From: a virus
IMG/VR virus record: IMGVR_UViG_3300046532_003546
Span: 1-28,183 of that record
Direction: 5' to 3' (one strand)
Length of the DNA: 28,183 nt
Under the pieces are notes generated by a model. It ran no database searches. It worked only from the letters and a program-made list of their open reading frames with translations, and was not told the DNA's origin. A program made the translations under genes and the position numbers. This document shows, one piece after another, positions 16,174-24,562 of the stretch. Position 1 is the first letter of the stretch, and the number at the start of each line of letters is the position of its first letter.

Positions 16174-17067
16174 TTATTGGTCCTTCTTTTTATTTAGAAT
16201 ACTATTTATATTATTATATGCTTGTCTTCTTACAGCTCTTCCAGGTTCATCAATAAAGGTATTGCTTTTAGCAGGCTTAGGATCCGATGTAGTAGTCTGC
16301 TTAGAAGAGCCCGCTCCAGAATTAACTACATTATTTATAGTACTATCAGCTTTAGTAATTGTCTTATTTGTAGAGCTTGGTGAAACATTTTTTGGATCGG
16401 TTGGCATAAACTGCCCAATACCATAACCAATGCCTTCTCCAACTTTTCCAACAGTGTTATCCAGTACAGCGTTGTACCCAGTGTTAAGAGCCTTAGCTCC
16501 TGGAACACCTGCTCCTTCTCCACCTTCTAAAAGATTTTCAACACCTCTAAATCTTGCAAAACTCTTTACTAGAGCATTTGATTTTCCTCCTGGCTTAAAT
16601 GGTTTTAGGCCAGTAGGTACTTTACTAATGGTTTCACCTATAGTATGCGCACCTTTATTTGTAGCCTTTATTACTTTTTGTACTCCTAGTGGTGCTTTTG
16701 AAATAGTCTCTGCTGTCTGTTGAGTAAGTTTAGTGCCTATAGCATTTTTAGTTTTATTTAATACTTTGGGTGCACCTTTGGTACCAGCTTTAACTGCTTT
16801 GTATCCTTTAGCTGTCCACTTAGCTCCTTTAGCGGCGGAAGCTCCATACCCAACTCCTGGTACAGCGGCTGCTAATGATAGTGCTGCATTACCGGCTTGT
16901 CCTCTTGCTCCGTATATTCCAGCATTAGCTAAGTCGGCTACATTTCCGACAAGGGGTACCAGACCAGCAACGTCTAAGCCTCCATGTAATAAATTCCATC
17001 CCCAACCATCTTTGGCGCGTTTTTCTAACGAGGCATATTTATATATTAATTTCTCTGATTTAGTCAC
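16174..17067 (-). CDS. Tagged protein with polymorphic-toxin-type hydrophobic hairpin
   Basis: 297 aa. The start is GTG (17065-17067), overlapping the upstream TAG as TAGTG, with AAGGAA upstream. MTKSEKLIYKYASLEKRAKDG carries the tag. Residues 27-80 (GLDVAGLVPLVGNVADLANA, then Ala-rich, then AAVPGVGYGASAAKGA) closely resemble the hydrophobic pre-toxin region found ahead of toxin domains in bacterial polymorphic toxins, thought to help membrane entry. Here a basic Gly/Lys region and a disordered Ser/Thr tail follow, with no recognisable toxin domain. A role as a membrane-active ejected virion protein is an inference. Confidence 0.8.
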   Translation of the reverse strand: MTKSEKLIYKYASLEKRAKDGWGWNLLHGGLDVAGLVPLVGNVADLANAGIYGARGQAGNAALSLAAAVPGVGYGASAAKGAKWTAKGYKAVKAGTKGAPKVLNKTKNAIGTKLTQQTAETISKAPLGVQKVIKATNKGAHTIGETISKVPTGLKPFKPGGKSNALVKSFARFRGVENLLEGGEGAGVPGAKALNTGYNAVLDNTVGKVGEGIGYGIGQFMPTDPKNVSPSSTNKTITKADSTINNVVNSGAGSSKQTTTSDPKPAKSNTFIDEPGRAVRRQAYNNINSILNKKKDQ

Positions 17068-18152
17068 TATCTTCTTTCCTTCTTCATTTTCGAAATGGTT
17101 CTATTAGAAGTCTTGTTTGCTACTACACTAGTAAGGGCGGCTGCTGCCACACCTTTATCTGTTTGTCTACCTAGTTTATAAGCAAGGCCTACAGATGGAT
17201 CCTCTATATTACTAACTTTTTTATTTAACCATCTATTAGAAGTTTCTTTAATATCAATTCCTAGCCTTTTTACTGCTTTAGTAAACTCTCCACCTTTTAC
17301 ATTCTTTTTGGCAGTAGCTTTTCTTACAGCAGTTGCTGTTGAACTATCTTTAAGTCCCATAGCAAATGCTTCTCAAACATGTTTAGCTTTATCTGCTTTA
17401 GAAGCTTCTTTTTTTATTCCTTTTCCTACTAGAGCACCAATTCCTGCTCCAAGGGCTATAGCAACACCCGCAGTTGGAACTTTCAGAGCTTTAGTAGCTT
17501 TCAAAGCGCCTCTATGTATTATAGGCCCAGCTTTCGTTTTTTTCCTAGTAAACAGTTTTCTCATAGTTCATTTTATAGCGTCGTCTTCACTCGCCCATAA
17601 CTTTTTTAATGCTGTTTGTGTTTTAGGCTTTTTTATATTCTTAAGCTCTCTAACAGTTTCTGCTACTCCGGCTGCTGCTCCAATAGCTGCACCCTTTTTA
17701 GCATTAGTTTTCTTCTTTTTCTTTTTAGCAGCTTCTTTTTCAAATGTATCAATAATCCCATTAGCTCAGCTAGCTGTTTTTTTAAAGCCTTTCATATCCG
17801 TCTTTCTTAGCTTAAAAGTTTTCTGAATATGGTCACTTGCTTTTTTTGATCTTATAGCCGAGGACCCCTTAGATGTTTTATAAATATGGTTATATACCAC
17901 TAAAATCTGGTCTACCTTTTTAGCTGGCAGCTCACTCATTTTATATTTATACAAATTTAATTTAGATAGTGTCTTCTTAACAGGTGTGTTAAGAGCTGTC
18001 GTTATAGCTTTTCTAGATTTTGGGTGGGCCATTGCCGCTCCCATTGCTGCTCCACCTATACCTCCAGCTAATGTAGCATGCGCTGCTTGGTCTATTGTTA
18101 CCGTCTTTCTCTTTGCGGCAGTTTTATAAATTAGCTCTTCAGACTTAGTCAT
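17067..18152 (-). CDS. Tagged 361-aa basic membrane-like protein (three in-frame TGA)
   Basis: Three TGA codons (17766-17768, residue 129; 17568-17570, residue 195; 17373-17375, residue 260) join four fragments in one frame from ATG 18152 to TAG 17067. The start is MTKSEELIYKTAAKRK. Gly/Ala-rich hydrophobic segments occur near residues 28-43, 150-162 and 227-247. A second tag-like motif lies just after the first TGA (GIIDTFEKEAAKKKKK). The C-terminal part is basic and helical. GGGGGAAG precedes the ATG, which overlaps the upstream stop as TAATG. No family was recognised; a multi-segment membrane-interacting internal protein is the best inference. Confidence 0.82.
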
Positions 18153-18832
18153 TACTCTTCCCCCGATACTTCGTTAATAAGGCCCCTTATAAAAGACTTC
18201 TGTATAATTACTGCAGCTTCTTTTTTAAATGGGTCTTTGTATTTTTTTGATAATCTAGACTGTGGATTCTTAAACGCTTCCGATAGACTAGAAGTGGGAT
18301 TCTTAAACGATTCCCTAGTAACTCTAGGGTTAGTAGCGGGATTGCTTGGAGGAATATTACTTTGTGATAATCTGTGTCCTCTTTCTAAAGACTCTCCCTC
18401 GTATGATACTTTGGGTGGTGTCATCACTTTAGGGGCTTTCGCGGTTTCAACGGATTCTCCATCATAGTTTCCTACTTCAACTGATTCCCCTTCATAGAGT
18501 CCTACCCCAGAAGGGTCGCTAGTAACATTTGATTCTGTACTTTCTGCAGTGCTTATTGCAGCAGGTTTTTTTACTATAGCAGGGTTTTCCTCTGCATTCT
18601 CTACATTAGATCCGGCTAGATCCTCTTGTGCAAATTGATTTCTATATTTTTTATTAAAAACGTGCTTTCCAGCCTCATGTCTTTTTCTAGCCTTAGCCTC
18701 AGCTTTAGCCTTCCACTTATCCATAAGATTACCAGCATTTTTTTCTATTAGCTGTTCGGATTTAGACAAAGAGCTTGTGTGAGTAGCGCCTTTTTCTGCT
18801 AATTTATCAAATACTTGTTCTGCTCTAGTCAT
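18152..18832 (-). CDS. Tagged 226-aa protein with EGES and FKNP repeats
   Basis: MTRAEQVFDKLAEK is followed at residues 22-33 by a second tag copy, LSKSEQLIEKNAGN. Residues 36-60 are a charged helix. The middle is disordered with three [YN]-[ED]-GES units (YEGESVE, YDGESVE, YEGESLE). Near residue 175 come FKNP-type repeats (ESFKNPTSSL, EAFKNPQSRL, KKYKDPFKKEA). The C-terminus is a helix ending EVSGEE. AAAGGAG lies upstream. It appears to be a flexible, repeat-built virion protein; no family was recognised. Confidence 0.82.
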   Translation of the reverse strand: MTRAEQVFDKLAEKGATHTSSLSKSEQLIEKNAGNLMDKWKAKAEAKARKRHEAGKHVFNKKYRNQFAQEDLAGSNVENAEENPAIVKKPAAISTAESTESNVTSDPSGVGLYEGESVEVGNYDGESVETAKAPKVMTPPKVSYEGESLERGHRLSQSNIPPSNPATNPRVTRESFKNPTSSLSEAFKNPQSRLSKKYKDPFKKEAAVIIQKSFIRGLINEVSGEE

Positions 18833-18833
18833 C

Positions 18834-19346
18834 TTAAATATCTCCTTTACTCTTAGTTTGTGGTTTAGTGGCTGCCAAATAGCTGCTATCTACCTTATCT
18901 GATACTGTCAGATGTCCTACCCTTTTAGCTGCTGGGGGTTGTACTAAAAAATTTGCGTATTTAACGGGTTCAGGCAGTTTCGCTGGTTTAGCGGGTGCTG
19001 CTTGTGGTGCTGGTTTCACCGGTGCTGCGGGTGCTGCGGGTGCTGCGGGTGCTGCTCCAATAGCTGCTCCTACATCTTTGGCTACTCCTTTAGCTGCTCC
19101 GGCTATACCTTTGGCTGTTCCGGCTGCCGCTTTGGCTGCTGATCCTACTCCTTTAGCCGCTGCTCCTACATCTTTGGCTACTCCGGATCCTACAGCTTTA
19201 ACTGCTCCGGCTATACCTTTGGCTGTTCCGGCTGCCTTTGCTCCTACAGCTTTAGCTGCTCCGGTTACACCTTTAGCTATATCTTTAATATCTGGTATTG
19301 CGCCTCGTTTTTCTAAAATTTTATCTAATGTTCTAATTCGTCTCAT
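18834..19346 (-). CDS. Ala/Gly/Lys 11-mer repeat protein, 170 aa
   Basis: MRRIRTLDKILEKRGAIPD, then residues 22-95 made of Ala/Gly/Lys/Val repeats with an 11-residue rhythm (AKGVTGAAKAV, AKDVGAAAKGV) very like the 355-aa protein at 8215-9282. A PAAPAAP rod encoded by a 9-bp tandem repeat follows, and then a short globular-looking C-terminus (KYANFLVQPPAAKRVGHL). AAAAGGGGA lies upstream. Membrane or DNA binding by amphipathic repeats is an inference. Confidence 0.82.
   Translation of the reverse strand: MRRIRTLDKILEKRGAIPDIKDIAKGVTGAAKAVGAKAAGTAKGIAGAVKAVGSGVAKDVGAAAKGVGSAAKAAAGTAKGIAGAAKGVAKDVGAAIGAAPAAPAAPAAPVKPAPQAAPAKPAKLPEPVKYANFLVQPPAAKRVGHLTVSDKVDSSYLAATKPQTKSKGDI
19021..19056. repeat. 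9-bp tandem repeat, 4 copies
   Basis: Three ggtgctgcg units followed by ggtgctgct. It encodes the AAP rod of the 170-aa protein. Confidence 0.85.
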
Positions 19347-19624
19347 TATTTAGTCCCCTTTTTATTAATCCTTTTACTTCCTGATAATAGTGTTGCTGCG
19401 GCTGCTAGTCCTAAAAGACCTCCTGCAGAAAAACCTTTTTTTGCTCCAGTAAATTTTGGCATGCGAGATAGCCGGCCGTCAGCTGCTACATTCCGTTTCT
19501 TACTTCAACGCTTCATATTTACTTGAGCACCTATAGCTCCCCCAAGTATTCCTGCTGCGCCAACAGCTTTCTTAGACTTTTTCTTTTTAGCTAACTTTTC
19601 CATTATATGTGCTGCTTTAGTCAC
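19346..19624 (-). CDS. Tagged 92-aa basic membrane-like protein (one in-frame TGA)
   Basis: It starts with GTG at 19622-19624 after AAAGGGGAA and reads MTKAAHIMEKLAKKKKSKK, a clear class II tag. TGA at 19505-19507 (residue 40, NMKRWSKKRN) is Trp. Two Gly/Ala-rich hydrophobic segments (about residues 20-34 and 64-81) flank a basic middle. The stop TAA overlaps the next ATG. The tag, ribosome site and overlap support the gene even though both its GTG start and its TGA hide it from standard gene finding. Confidence 0.78.
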
Positions 19625-19802
19625 TAATATTATTCCCCTTTATATCCAACTTAAAAATTTTTAAAAATATTTCCCAAAAGGGCTTTTTTAAAAAAACCTA
19701 AAAAATTTTCTAGGCTCGAAAGAGGTCGGTTGGGACCTCACTCTGTGTGTACATACTGTGGTAAAAGGCGGGGGGTAGGTAGGGGACCCTAAAGTCTTGA
19801 TC
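19625..19802. other. Intergenic region with hairpins
   Basis: A 178-bp non-coding gap between two minus-strand blocks. It holds a terminator-like hairpin (19690-19714), a perfect 6-bp stem GAGGTC/GACCTC with a 6-base loop (19722-19739), and a G-run at 19770-19795. No good promoter match to the four others was found here, although the 19624 gene needs one. Confidence 0.6.
19690..19714 (-). terminator. Probable intrinsic terminator
   Basis: On the minus strand a short stem (CCTA...TAGG, extended by A-T pairs) is followed directly by seven T. It lies downstream of the 19803-22924 block and before the 19624 gene. The stem is AT-rich and short, so strength is uncertain. Confidence 0.5.
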
Positions 19803-20012
19803 CTAGGTTTGGACCCTTTCTAGCTGAGCTAACTCTTTTGCTGCTTCGCTATACCTAAACACTCGCTTGTATCCACAATCACTGCAGAGCCAAATACACT
19901 TCAATAAACAGATTCTCATAAACTTCTGTGAGTTTTCCCCACATTTTTCGCATTTCTTGTTGTAATTTATCATTTTGTTGTCTTTTTGTACATTTACAAT
20001 TCCTTTTGACAC
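19803..20012 (-). CDS. Small Cys-rich zinc-binding candidate, 69 aa
   Basis: CEKC (residues 21-24) and CSDC (43-46) form a treble-clef or ribbon-like pair, with two more Cys between (ICLLKC). The C-terminus is a charged helix. The longest reading starts at GTG (20010-20012); an in-frame ATG at residue 14 (MINYNKKCEKC) is an alternative. The stop is TAG. No family was recognised. Confidence 0.6.
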   Translation of the reverse strand: MSKGIVNVQKDNKMINYNKKCEKCGENSQKFMRICLLKCIWLCSDCGYKRVFRYSEAAKELAQLERVQT

Positions 20013-20029
20013 ATTTTAAGCGTTTTGAA

Positions 20030-20164
20030 CTATTTAAAGTTGCTTTTCGCTATAAAACTACTTAACAACAAAACATTCGGCTTATTTTTATTACGTAGCT
20101 TACTCTCTATAGTAACTAACAGCGCTATAAAAGCTATGTACGCTGTCCACGCCATATACGCCAT
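20030..20164 (-). CDS. Possible small single-span membrane protein, 44 aa
   Basis: An open frame from ATG 20164 to TAG 20030: MAYMAWTAYIAFIALLVTIE is a good membrane helix, followed by a basic tail (SKLRNKNKP). No clear ribosome site precedes this ATG. The frame stays open upstream, where GGAGG lies 7 nt before an ATT codon overlapping the previous gene's end. It may be real, but support is modest. Confidence 0.35.
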   Translation of the reverse strand: MAYMAWTAYIAFIALLVTIESKLRNKNKPNVLLLSSFIAKSNFK

Positions 20165-20196
20165 CAGATACAGAGGAAGCTTAACGTAATTAATCG

Positions 20197-20631
20197 CTAC
20201 GCCTCCGGCACATCGGCCAGCGACAGGTAGACCGGTAACCCGTCTGGCGACGCTAAGTAGAATGAGTCGTCATAGTAAAGAGTTCTGCCTGTTACCAACT
20301 TAATTGTGTCTTTATCTAAAATAAATAAGATCTTGTTACTCAAATAAACAATGTCGTTTCCATGTAAACAATCATCAAAGTAAACCCCGAGTTCTAAATC
20401 CCCCGAGACGCCGGTTTCCTCACATTCAATTCTAATATATGCATAATCTGGTGCCTTAGTTTTACGCTTTAAACGAGTAAATTGCCTCTTAGCCTCATCA
20501 CTAACTTCTAGTGGGGAATTGCTCGATGCACGGTATAGCTTTACACGCGTTCTACGTACGTTTTTAAGCCCTTTCTGCACAATTTTGGCCTCCTGAGGTT
20601 TATTAGCATATGTTGATGACATTATTACCAT
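20197..20631 (-). CDS. Unrecognised 144-aa protein
   Basis: A soluble protein with a basic N-terminal half (KGLKNVRRTRVKLYRASS) and a beta-rich acidic C-terminal half (YFDDCLHGNDIVYLSNKILF, later YYDDSFYLASPDGLPVYL). Two candidate starts lie close together (MVIM, then MSSTYANKP four codons in), with no strong Shine-Dalgarno. Its composition is more GC-rich than its neighbours. It has no tag motif. The stop is TAG. Confidence 0.75.
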   Translation of the reverse strand: MVIMSSTYANKPQEAKIVQKGLKNVRRTRVKLYRASSNSPLEVSDEAKRQFTRLKRKTKAPDYAYIRIECEETGVSGDLELGVYFDDCLHGNDIVYLSNKILFILDKDTIKLVTGRTLYYDDSFYLASPDGLPVYLSLADVPEA

Positions 20632-20692
20632 TTAATTAACTGCGCGAAACCAGGTAACACTGTTTATAAGCATGTCTGTCCATTTACCCATA

Positions 20693-22924
20693 TTATTTTG
20701 TTTCTGAAACAATAGTTTCTAACTCCCTTAGTACTCTGGAAACACGAGCTAAGCTGTGCATAGCTGTTTTAACAGGTTCCTCTGGAACATGGGATAATCC
20801 CATTCGTACTGTGATTAATGTTTTTGCTAAGTCTGATGATGTTTTTTCTAAGTTTGGTGCTAATTGAATATAATCCATTATATTTTCTTTATTCAAAAGA
20901 CCTAAAGATAGTACAGCATCTACTGTAGTTTTATCTTCAAGAACTGAAGCTTCTTTTACTAAGAACTCGTTTAATTCTGGTATAGAAGAAGAAAGCTTTT
21001 CAAACTTTTCGGTTATCGCTTCACCAATATTTCTTGTACTTTCAGGAGACTTGATATTAGACCTTAATCCAATTACTTCTCCACTTCTTAAGGAAGATAG
21101 CTTCTCTAATTCTGCGCTAGAAATATTACAATGGATTGCTGCCCAAGAAGCTCCAAGCTTTGTTAAGTTTCTAGTGTCATTACCATTTTTAGCATATTTC
21201 TCAAATTCGTTTCCTTCTAAATAATAAAGACCCGCAGTATCTCTCCCACCATAATGGCTAACCTTTTCAAAAGTCTGTGCATAGTCTACCTCTATTTGTT
21301 TGTGAAGAGGAATAAACTCTACACTTTTTGGTAAATAATGAGCATTTTTCTCATATATATGTGGTTTGATTCCACTTCCTTTTGAGTCTGTCGGTAGGTA
21401 TGTAGAAACTTTTCCACTATCTGTTTTTACTACTAATTTAATAGAGCTAAAGTTTGCTGTTTTTTCAATATTATCTGCTACATCTCTATGCATCTTTCCG
21501 CCGCTTAGTTTAACATAGTTTGCATTTCCAGGTACATAATAAGCGTTTTTTATAGTTTCGTGTGGAATAACTTCTTGAGATTTCATTTTAATAGGATAAT
21601 ATGTTAATTTTCTTAATCCATCATAACCGGTAATTTCGTAATTACCTATTGAAGCTGTTTTCTGTAAACTTACAATTTCAAATGGGTTTATTGCAGAGTC
21701 CCCAATTATAAAGGTTCCAGTTTCTCCTAACATCGGCTCACTGCCTTCTAAGTCAAAGCTAGAAAAGACTATATCAGATGAAGCTTCTTTAGTTTCATAC
21801 TTTCTATCAGAATTGACATATAAAGTTTCGTTTCTTCCTAATACTTTATAAGCATTTGTCGGTGTAATATCGTCTGTTTTAATTATATCAATGATTTCGC
21901 CTGGTTCAGTAACCTCATTCCCTACTTTAAACATTCCGTAGGAGCCTTTTACAGGTGTTTGTGTTGCAAGTCCATGATCTATAGCTTCAGATGCTGGAAC
22001 AGAACTTAATTGTGCATATTTATCAAAAGATGCCCAATCTTGGTTCTCTGTAACAACTAACGTAGCCTCACTATCGATTACCTTATAACTATTACTATAA
22101 GTTCTTTCTTTTGCTTCAACTTCCAGCTCTTTTGCTGTTGCATATTTACTCATTGAAGCTATTTCAGACTGAGTTACTGGTACTTCCCAAACATAGTCTA
22201 CCCTAGAATTAGCTTGTTTAATAAAATGGTTACCTCTAGAATCTTCATAAATCATGTGTCTATCAATATCAATACCTCTTAACATGTTTTGTGTAAATGA
22301 TTCTTCTGAAGATGTGTTGATTGCGGCTATTTTTTCAATAACGTCGTAAGTGCCAGAGGATTTATACTGTGTAACTACTTCTGGGTGTTTGTCAAGATAG
22401 TCTAAAATATTGTCTATATCTTTTCTATTAACGTTAGAAACTTTTTCCATAAAAGATGCAAGTTTTATTGCAGGTCTTTCAGCAAAAGTAGTCCCCTCTT
22501 TTTGTGCACCACTATAATTACCTAAAGCGCTATTATCAACTAAACCAAACAATGATAAGTTTTGACCAATTCCGCTATTAACTCCATGAAATGCGTCGGG
22601 GGAGGCAAGCATGTTTCCTAATGTTTCGGCTGTTAGCGGGTAAGCAGTTCCATTTAACATTACTACGTCCATATCAGATAACTTATAGTCATTAACTATA
22701 ATAGGTATAGATGCCGTTCCAATTTTTAGAAGTCCGACTCCATATCCTTTAGCGTTATCCTTTCTTTTTCACTCAATATTAACTCCACTATTCTGAAATT
22801 GCGGAAACTTCTCAAGAAACGATGTTATAATTTCTTTAACCCATTTTGTTGAATCTGTAGATAAGGCCATTGCAGCAGTCTTTTCAAACCCTGGGTATGC
22901 CTCTTTCATAAATAAATCTTTCAT
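20693..22924 (-). CDS. Large unrecognised virion-type protein, 743 aa (one in-frame TGA)
   Basis: TGA at 22769-22771 (residue 52, NSGVNIEWKRKDN) extends the gene 84 codons upstream to ATG 22924, which has AGGGGAGAA at good distance and lies about 40 nt from a promoter. The N-terminus holds FEKTAAMAL, and further K-x-A motifs occur (LASFMEKVSNV, VIEKIAAINT). The protein is soluble, mixed alpha/beta, with repeated short blocks of the form E/Y-x-V-x-G-x-x-x-Y and many Tyr/Lys. Size and position suggest a structural or ejected protein. No family was recognised. The other Trp codons are TGG. Confidence 0.87.
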
Positions 22925-22971
22925 TTTTTTTGTTCTCCCCTAAGTATAAACTTATATGTTTAGTCAGTTTT

Positions 22972-23001
22972 AATATAACGGTATATGTATGCTATTGTCA
23001 A
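22972..23001 (-). promoter_or_regulatory. Sigma70-like promoter for the 743-aa gene
   Basis: TTGACA (22996-23001) and TATATT (22972-22977) with an 18-bp spacer on the minus strand, directly after the stop of the 232-aa gene. The leader is about 40 nt and carries AGGGGAGAA. Confidence 0.75.
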
Positions 23002-23009
23002 GTCCAAAC

Positions 23010-23708
23010 TTACACAATGCCATCAGATGTCGGCAATGTTACCGCGGCTAATGCCGTAGACTCTGCTGCTATTGAAGTAACGTCTGTCCCTATTAGTCCT
23101 ACAGCTGTTGCTATTGCTGTTGCATTTGCCGTGGTTAGGGCTACTCTGGCTGTATGAGAAGCTGCTAAAGCAGTCCAGGACGTAACAAGAGTTCCCATAG
23201 TAGTTTGAAATGCTGTCACAGCTGCTAGTGCTACAACACCCGTGCCAAGTGGGTCTGGTGCAGATAGCCCTATATTCAATGTATTCCAAGCTGTGATCAT
23301 AGTTAATATATTAGCATTTATTAGTGCATCATCTGTCTCTGCCAAGGCCATGTTAGTGCATAAGGAGGTTAATTGGGCGGTTATGCTAGTCAAATTAGTG
23401 TTAGTGCTTAGTAACAAATTGTTAGTAGCAGTTAACCTGTCTTTTAAGAACACTGCTTGATTAGCCGACTCTAGACTTTGTGCATTAACTGTTGTGTGTG
23501 CTATAGTCGCTACTGCAATTGCATTACAAATTAATGTCCATTTATCGAGAGCTGCTTGCTGCGCTTCTGGATGGTCGACGAGGGAAGTGATATCCACTGC
23601 TATGCCTGGTAATACTTGCAGCCAAATCTCATAGGCCAAGCCGGCACCTACAACTCCTTCGCCGGCTGTTCCCCATGTTCCTCCTACTGTTCCTGTAATC
23701 TGTGCCAT
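23010..23708 (-). CDS. Ala/Thr-rich 232-aa protein, possible tail or decoration protein
   Basis: MAQITGTVGGTWGTAGEGVV, then long Ala/Thr/Leu/Asn-rich helical stretches with few charges (TATNNLLLSTNTNLTSITAQ; ALAAVTAF). This composition resembles parts of phage tail fibres or head decorations, but no family motif is visible. It is the last gene of the 27651 operon; its ATG directly follows the stop of the protease gene. It has no tag and uses only TGG for Trp. Confidence 0.8.
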   Translation of the reverse strand: MAQITGTVGGTWGTAGEGVVGAGLAYEIWLQVLPGIAVDITSLVDHPEAQQAALDKWTLICNAIAVATIAHTTVNAQSLESANQAVFLKDRLTATNNLLLSTNTNLTSITAQLTSLCTNMALAETDDALINANILTMITAWNTLNIGLSAPDPLGTGVVALAAVTAFQTTMGTLVTSWTALAASHTARVALTTANATAIATAVGLIGTDVTSIAAESTALAAVTLPTSDGIV

Positions 23709-24539
23709 TTAATCTCTATCCCCATCTTCTTTCTCTGGGCTTTGCTTCTTTCTTCTCTCTTTTCTGCACTCTGCTATAGTATAGGTATCGTCATATATAA
23801 ACTGATAGTCATTTTCATCTAACAAGTTACATATTCTATCTATAGGTATAAAATAACCCATATGAGTAATTGCATCTGCTGAGAAACCCATCGGTTGGAT
23901 GGAAATTCGTGATGGAACACCTATATACTCATAGCTTTTTCGTGAGTTTGACCACCTGTATACAGCCCCACCACTATTACCATAAATAGTTTGTGCAGAT
24001 GACATCCAGTACTTGTAGTGATCAATTTCATCGTCCATGTAGGATATTAGTCCTTCTGAAGCAATGGGTGGGTGTCCTAAAGACGCTCCAACGGCGTAAC
24101 AACTATCAAAGATGTGTACACTCTCTATTTCTTTAACAGGGAATAGTTTGGCTACATGGTCATTAATATTCTCTTTGTCTCTAATTCTTAGTAGAGCCCA
24201 ATCCTGTCCACCATCTACCTCAGAATAAGCAACGATATCTGCCTCCATTGCAAAAGACCCCACACAATGAGAGTAATTATTGTATCTAAAGAACTCTACA
24301 TTAACAGTGTCTAATTTCTCAGTATCAACTTTTCGTTTGAACGTTGGGTTCCATTTCTTTTCTACATCTATACACTTTTCAACTACGTGGTGATTGGTAA
24401 TAATGTATGTATGAACTTCTCCATCATGTTTTTTAGAATAGACTACTGTACCAGATCCGCCCGACTGCTTTGATCTAACCCTAACAGTGGGATAAAACAT
24501 CTCTTCGTGTTTTTGCTTTATTTCTTTAAATACTCCCAT
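23709..24539 (-). CDS. Trypsin-like serine protease
   Basis: 276 aa with a full S1-type triad: His in YIITNHHVV (residue 50/51), Asp in DWALLRI (D113) and Ser in IYGNSGGAVY (S189, GNSGG). GSGTVVYS precedes the His strand as in HtrA-like peptidases. It has no signal peptide and no PDZ domain. The C-terminus is highly charged (ECRKERRKKQSPEKEDGDRD). AAAGGAG lies upstream of the ATG. It sits in the tail-type operon between the amidoligase-SET gene and the Ala/Thr-rich gene. The substrate could be a virion protein or a host protein. All four Trp are TGG. Confidence 0.87.
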   Translation of the reverse strand: MGVFKEIKQKHEEMFYPTVRVRSKQSGGSGTVVYSKKHDGEVHTYIITNHHVVEKCIDVEKKWNPTFKRKVDTEKLDTVNVEFFRYNNYSHCVGSFAMEADIVAYSEVDGGQDWALLRIRDKENINDHVAKLFPVKEIESVHIFDSCYAVGASLGHPPIASEGLISYMDDEIDHYKYWMSSAQTIYGNSGGAVYRWSNSRKSYEYIGVPSRISIQPMGFSADAITHMGYFIPIDRICNLLDENDYQFIYDDTYTIAECRKERRKKQSPEKEDGDRD

Positions 24540-24562
24540 GACTTTCTCCTTTTTAATGGTTA

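Noticed and set aside
17308-17826. Plus-strand ORF of 172 codons
   Set aside because: Shadow of the 361-aa minus-strand gene in a Lys/Ala-rich stretch. The minus gene has the tag, the ribosome site and overlaps on both ends.
6534-19624. Many adjacent ORF fragments as pseudogenes or frameshifts
   Set aside because: The fragments stay in the same frame and are divided only by TGA; reading TGA as Trp restores all of them.
20632-20691. 19-codon ORF MGKWTDMLINSVTWFRAVN just after the 743-aa gene
   Set aside because: It starts one base after the upstream stop and begins MGK, but has no ribosome site and is too short to support from sequence alone.
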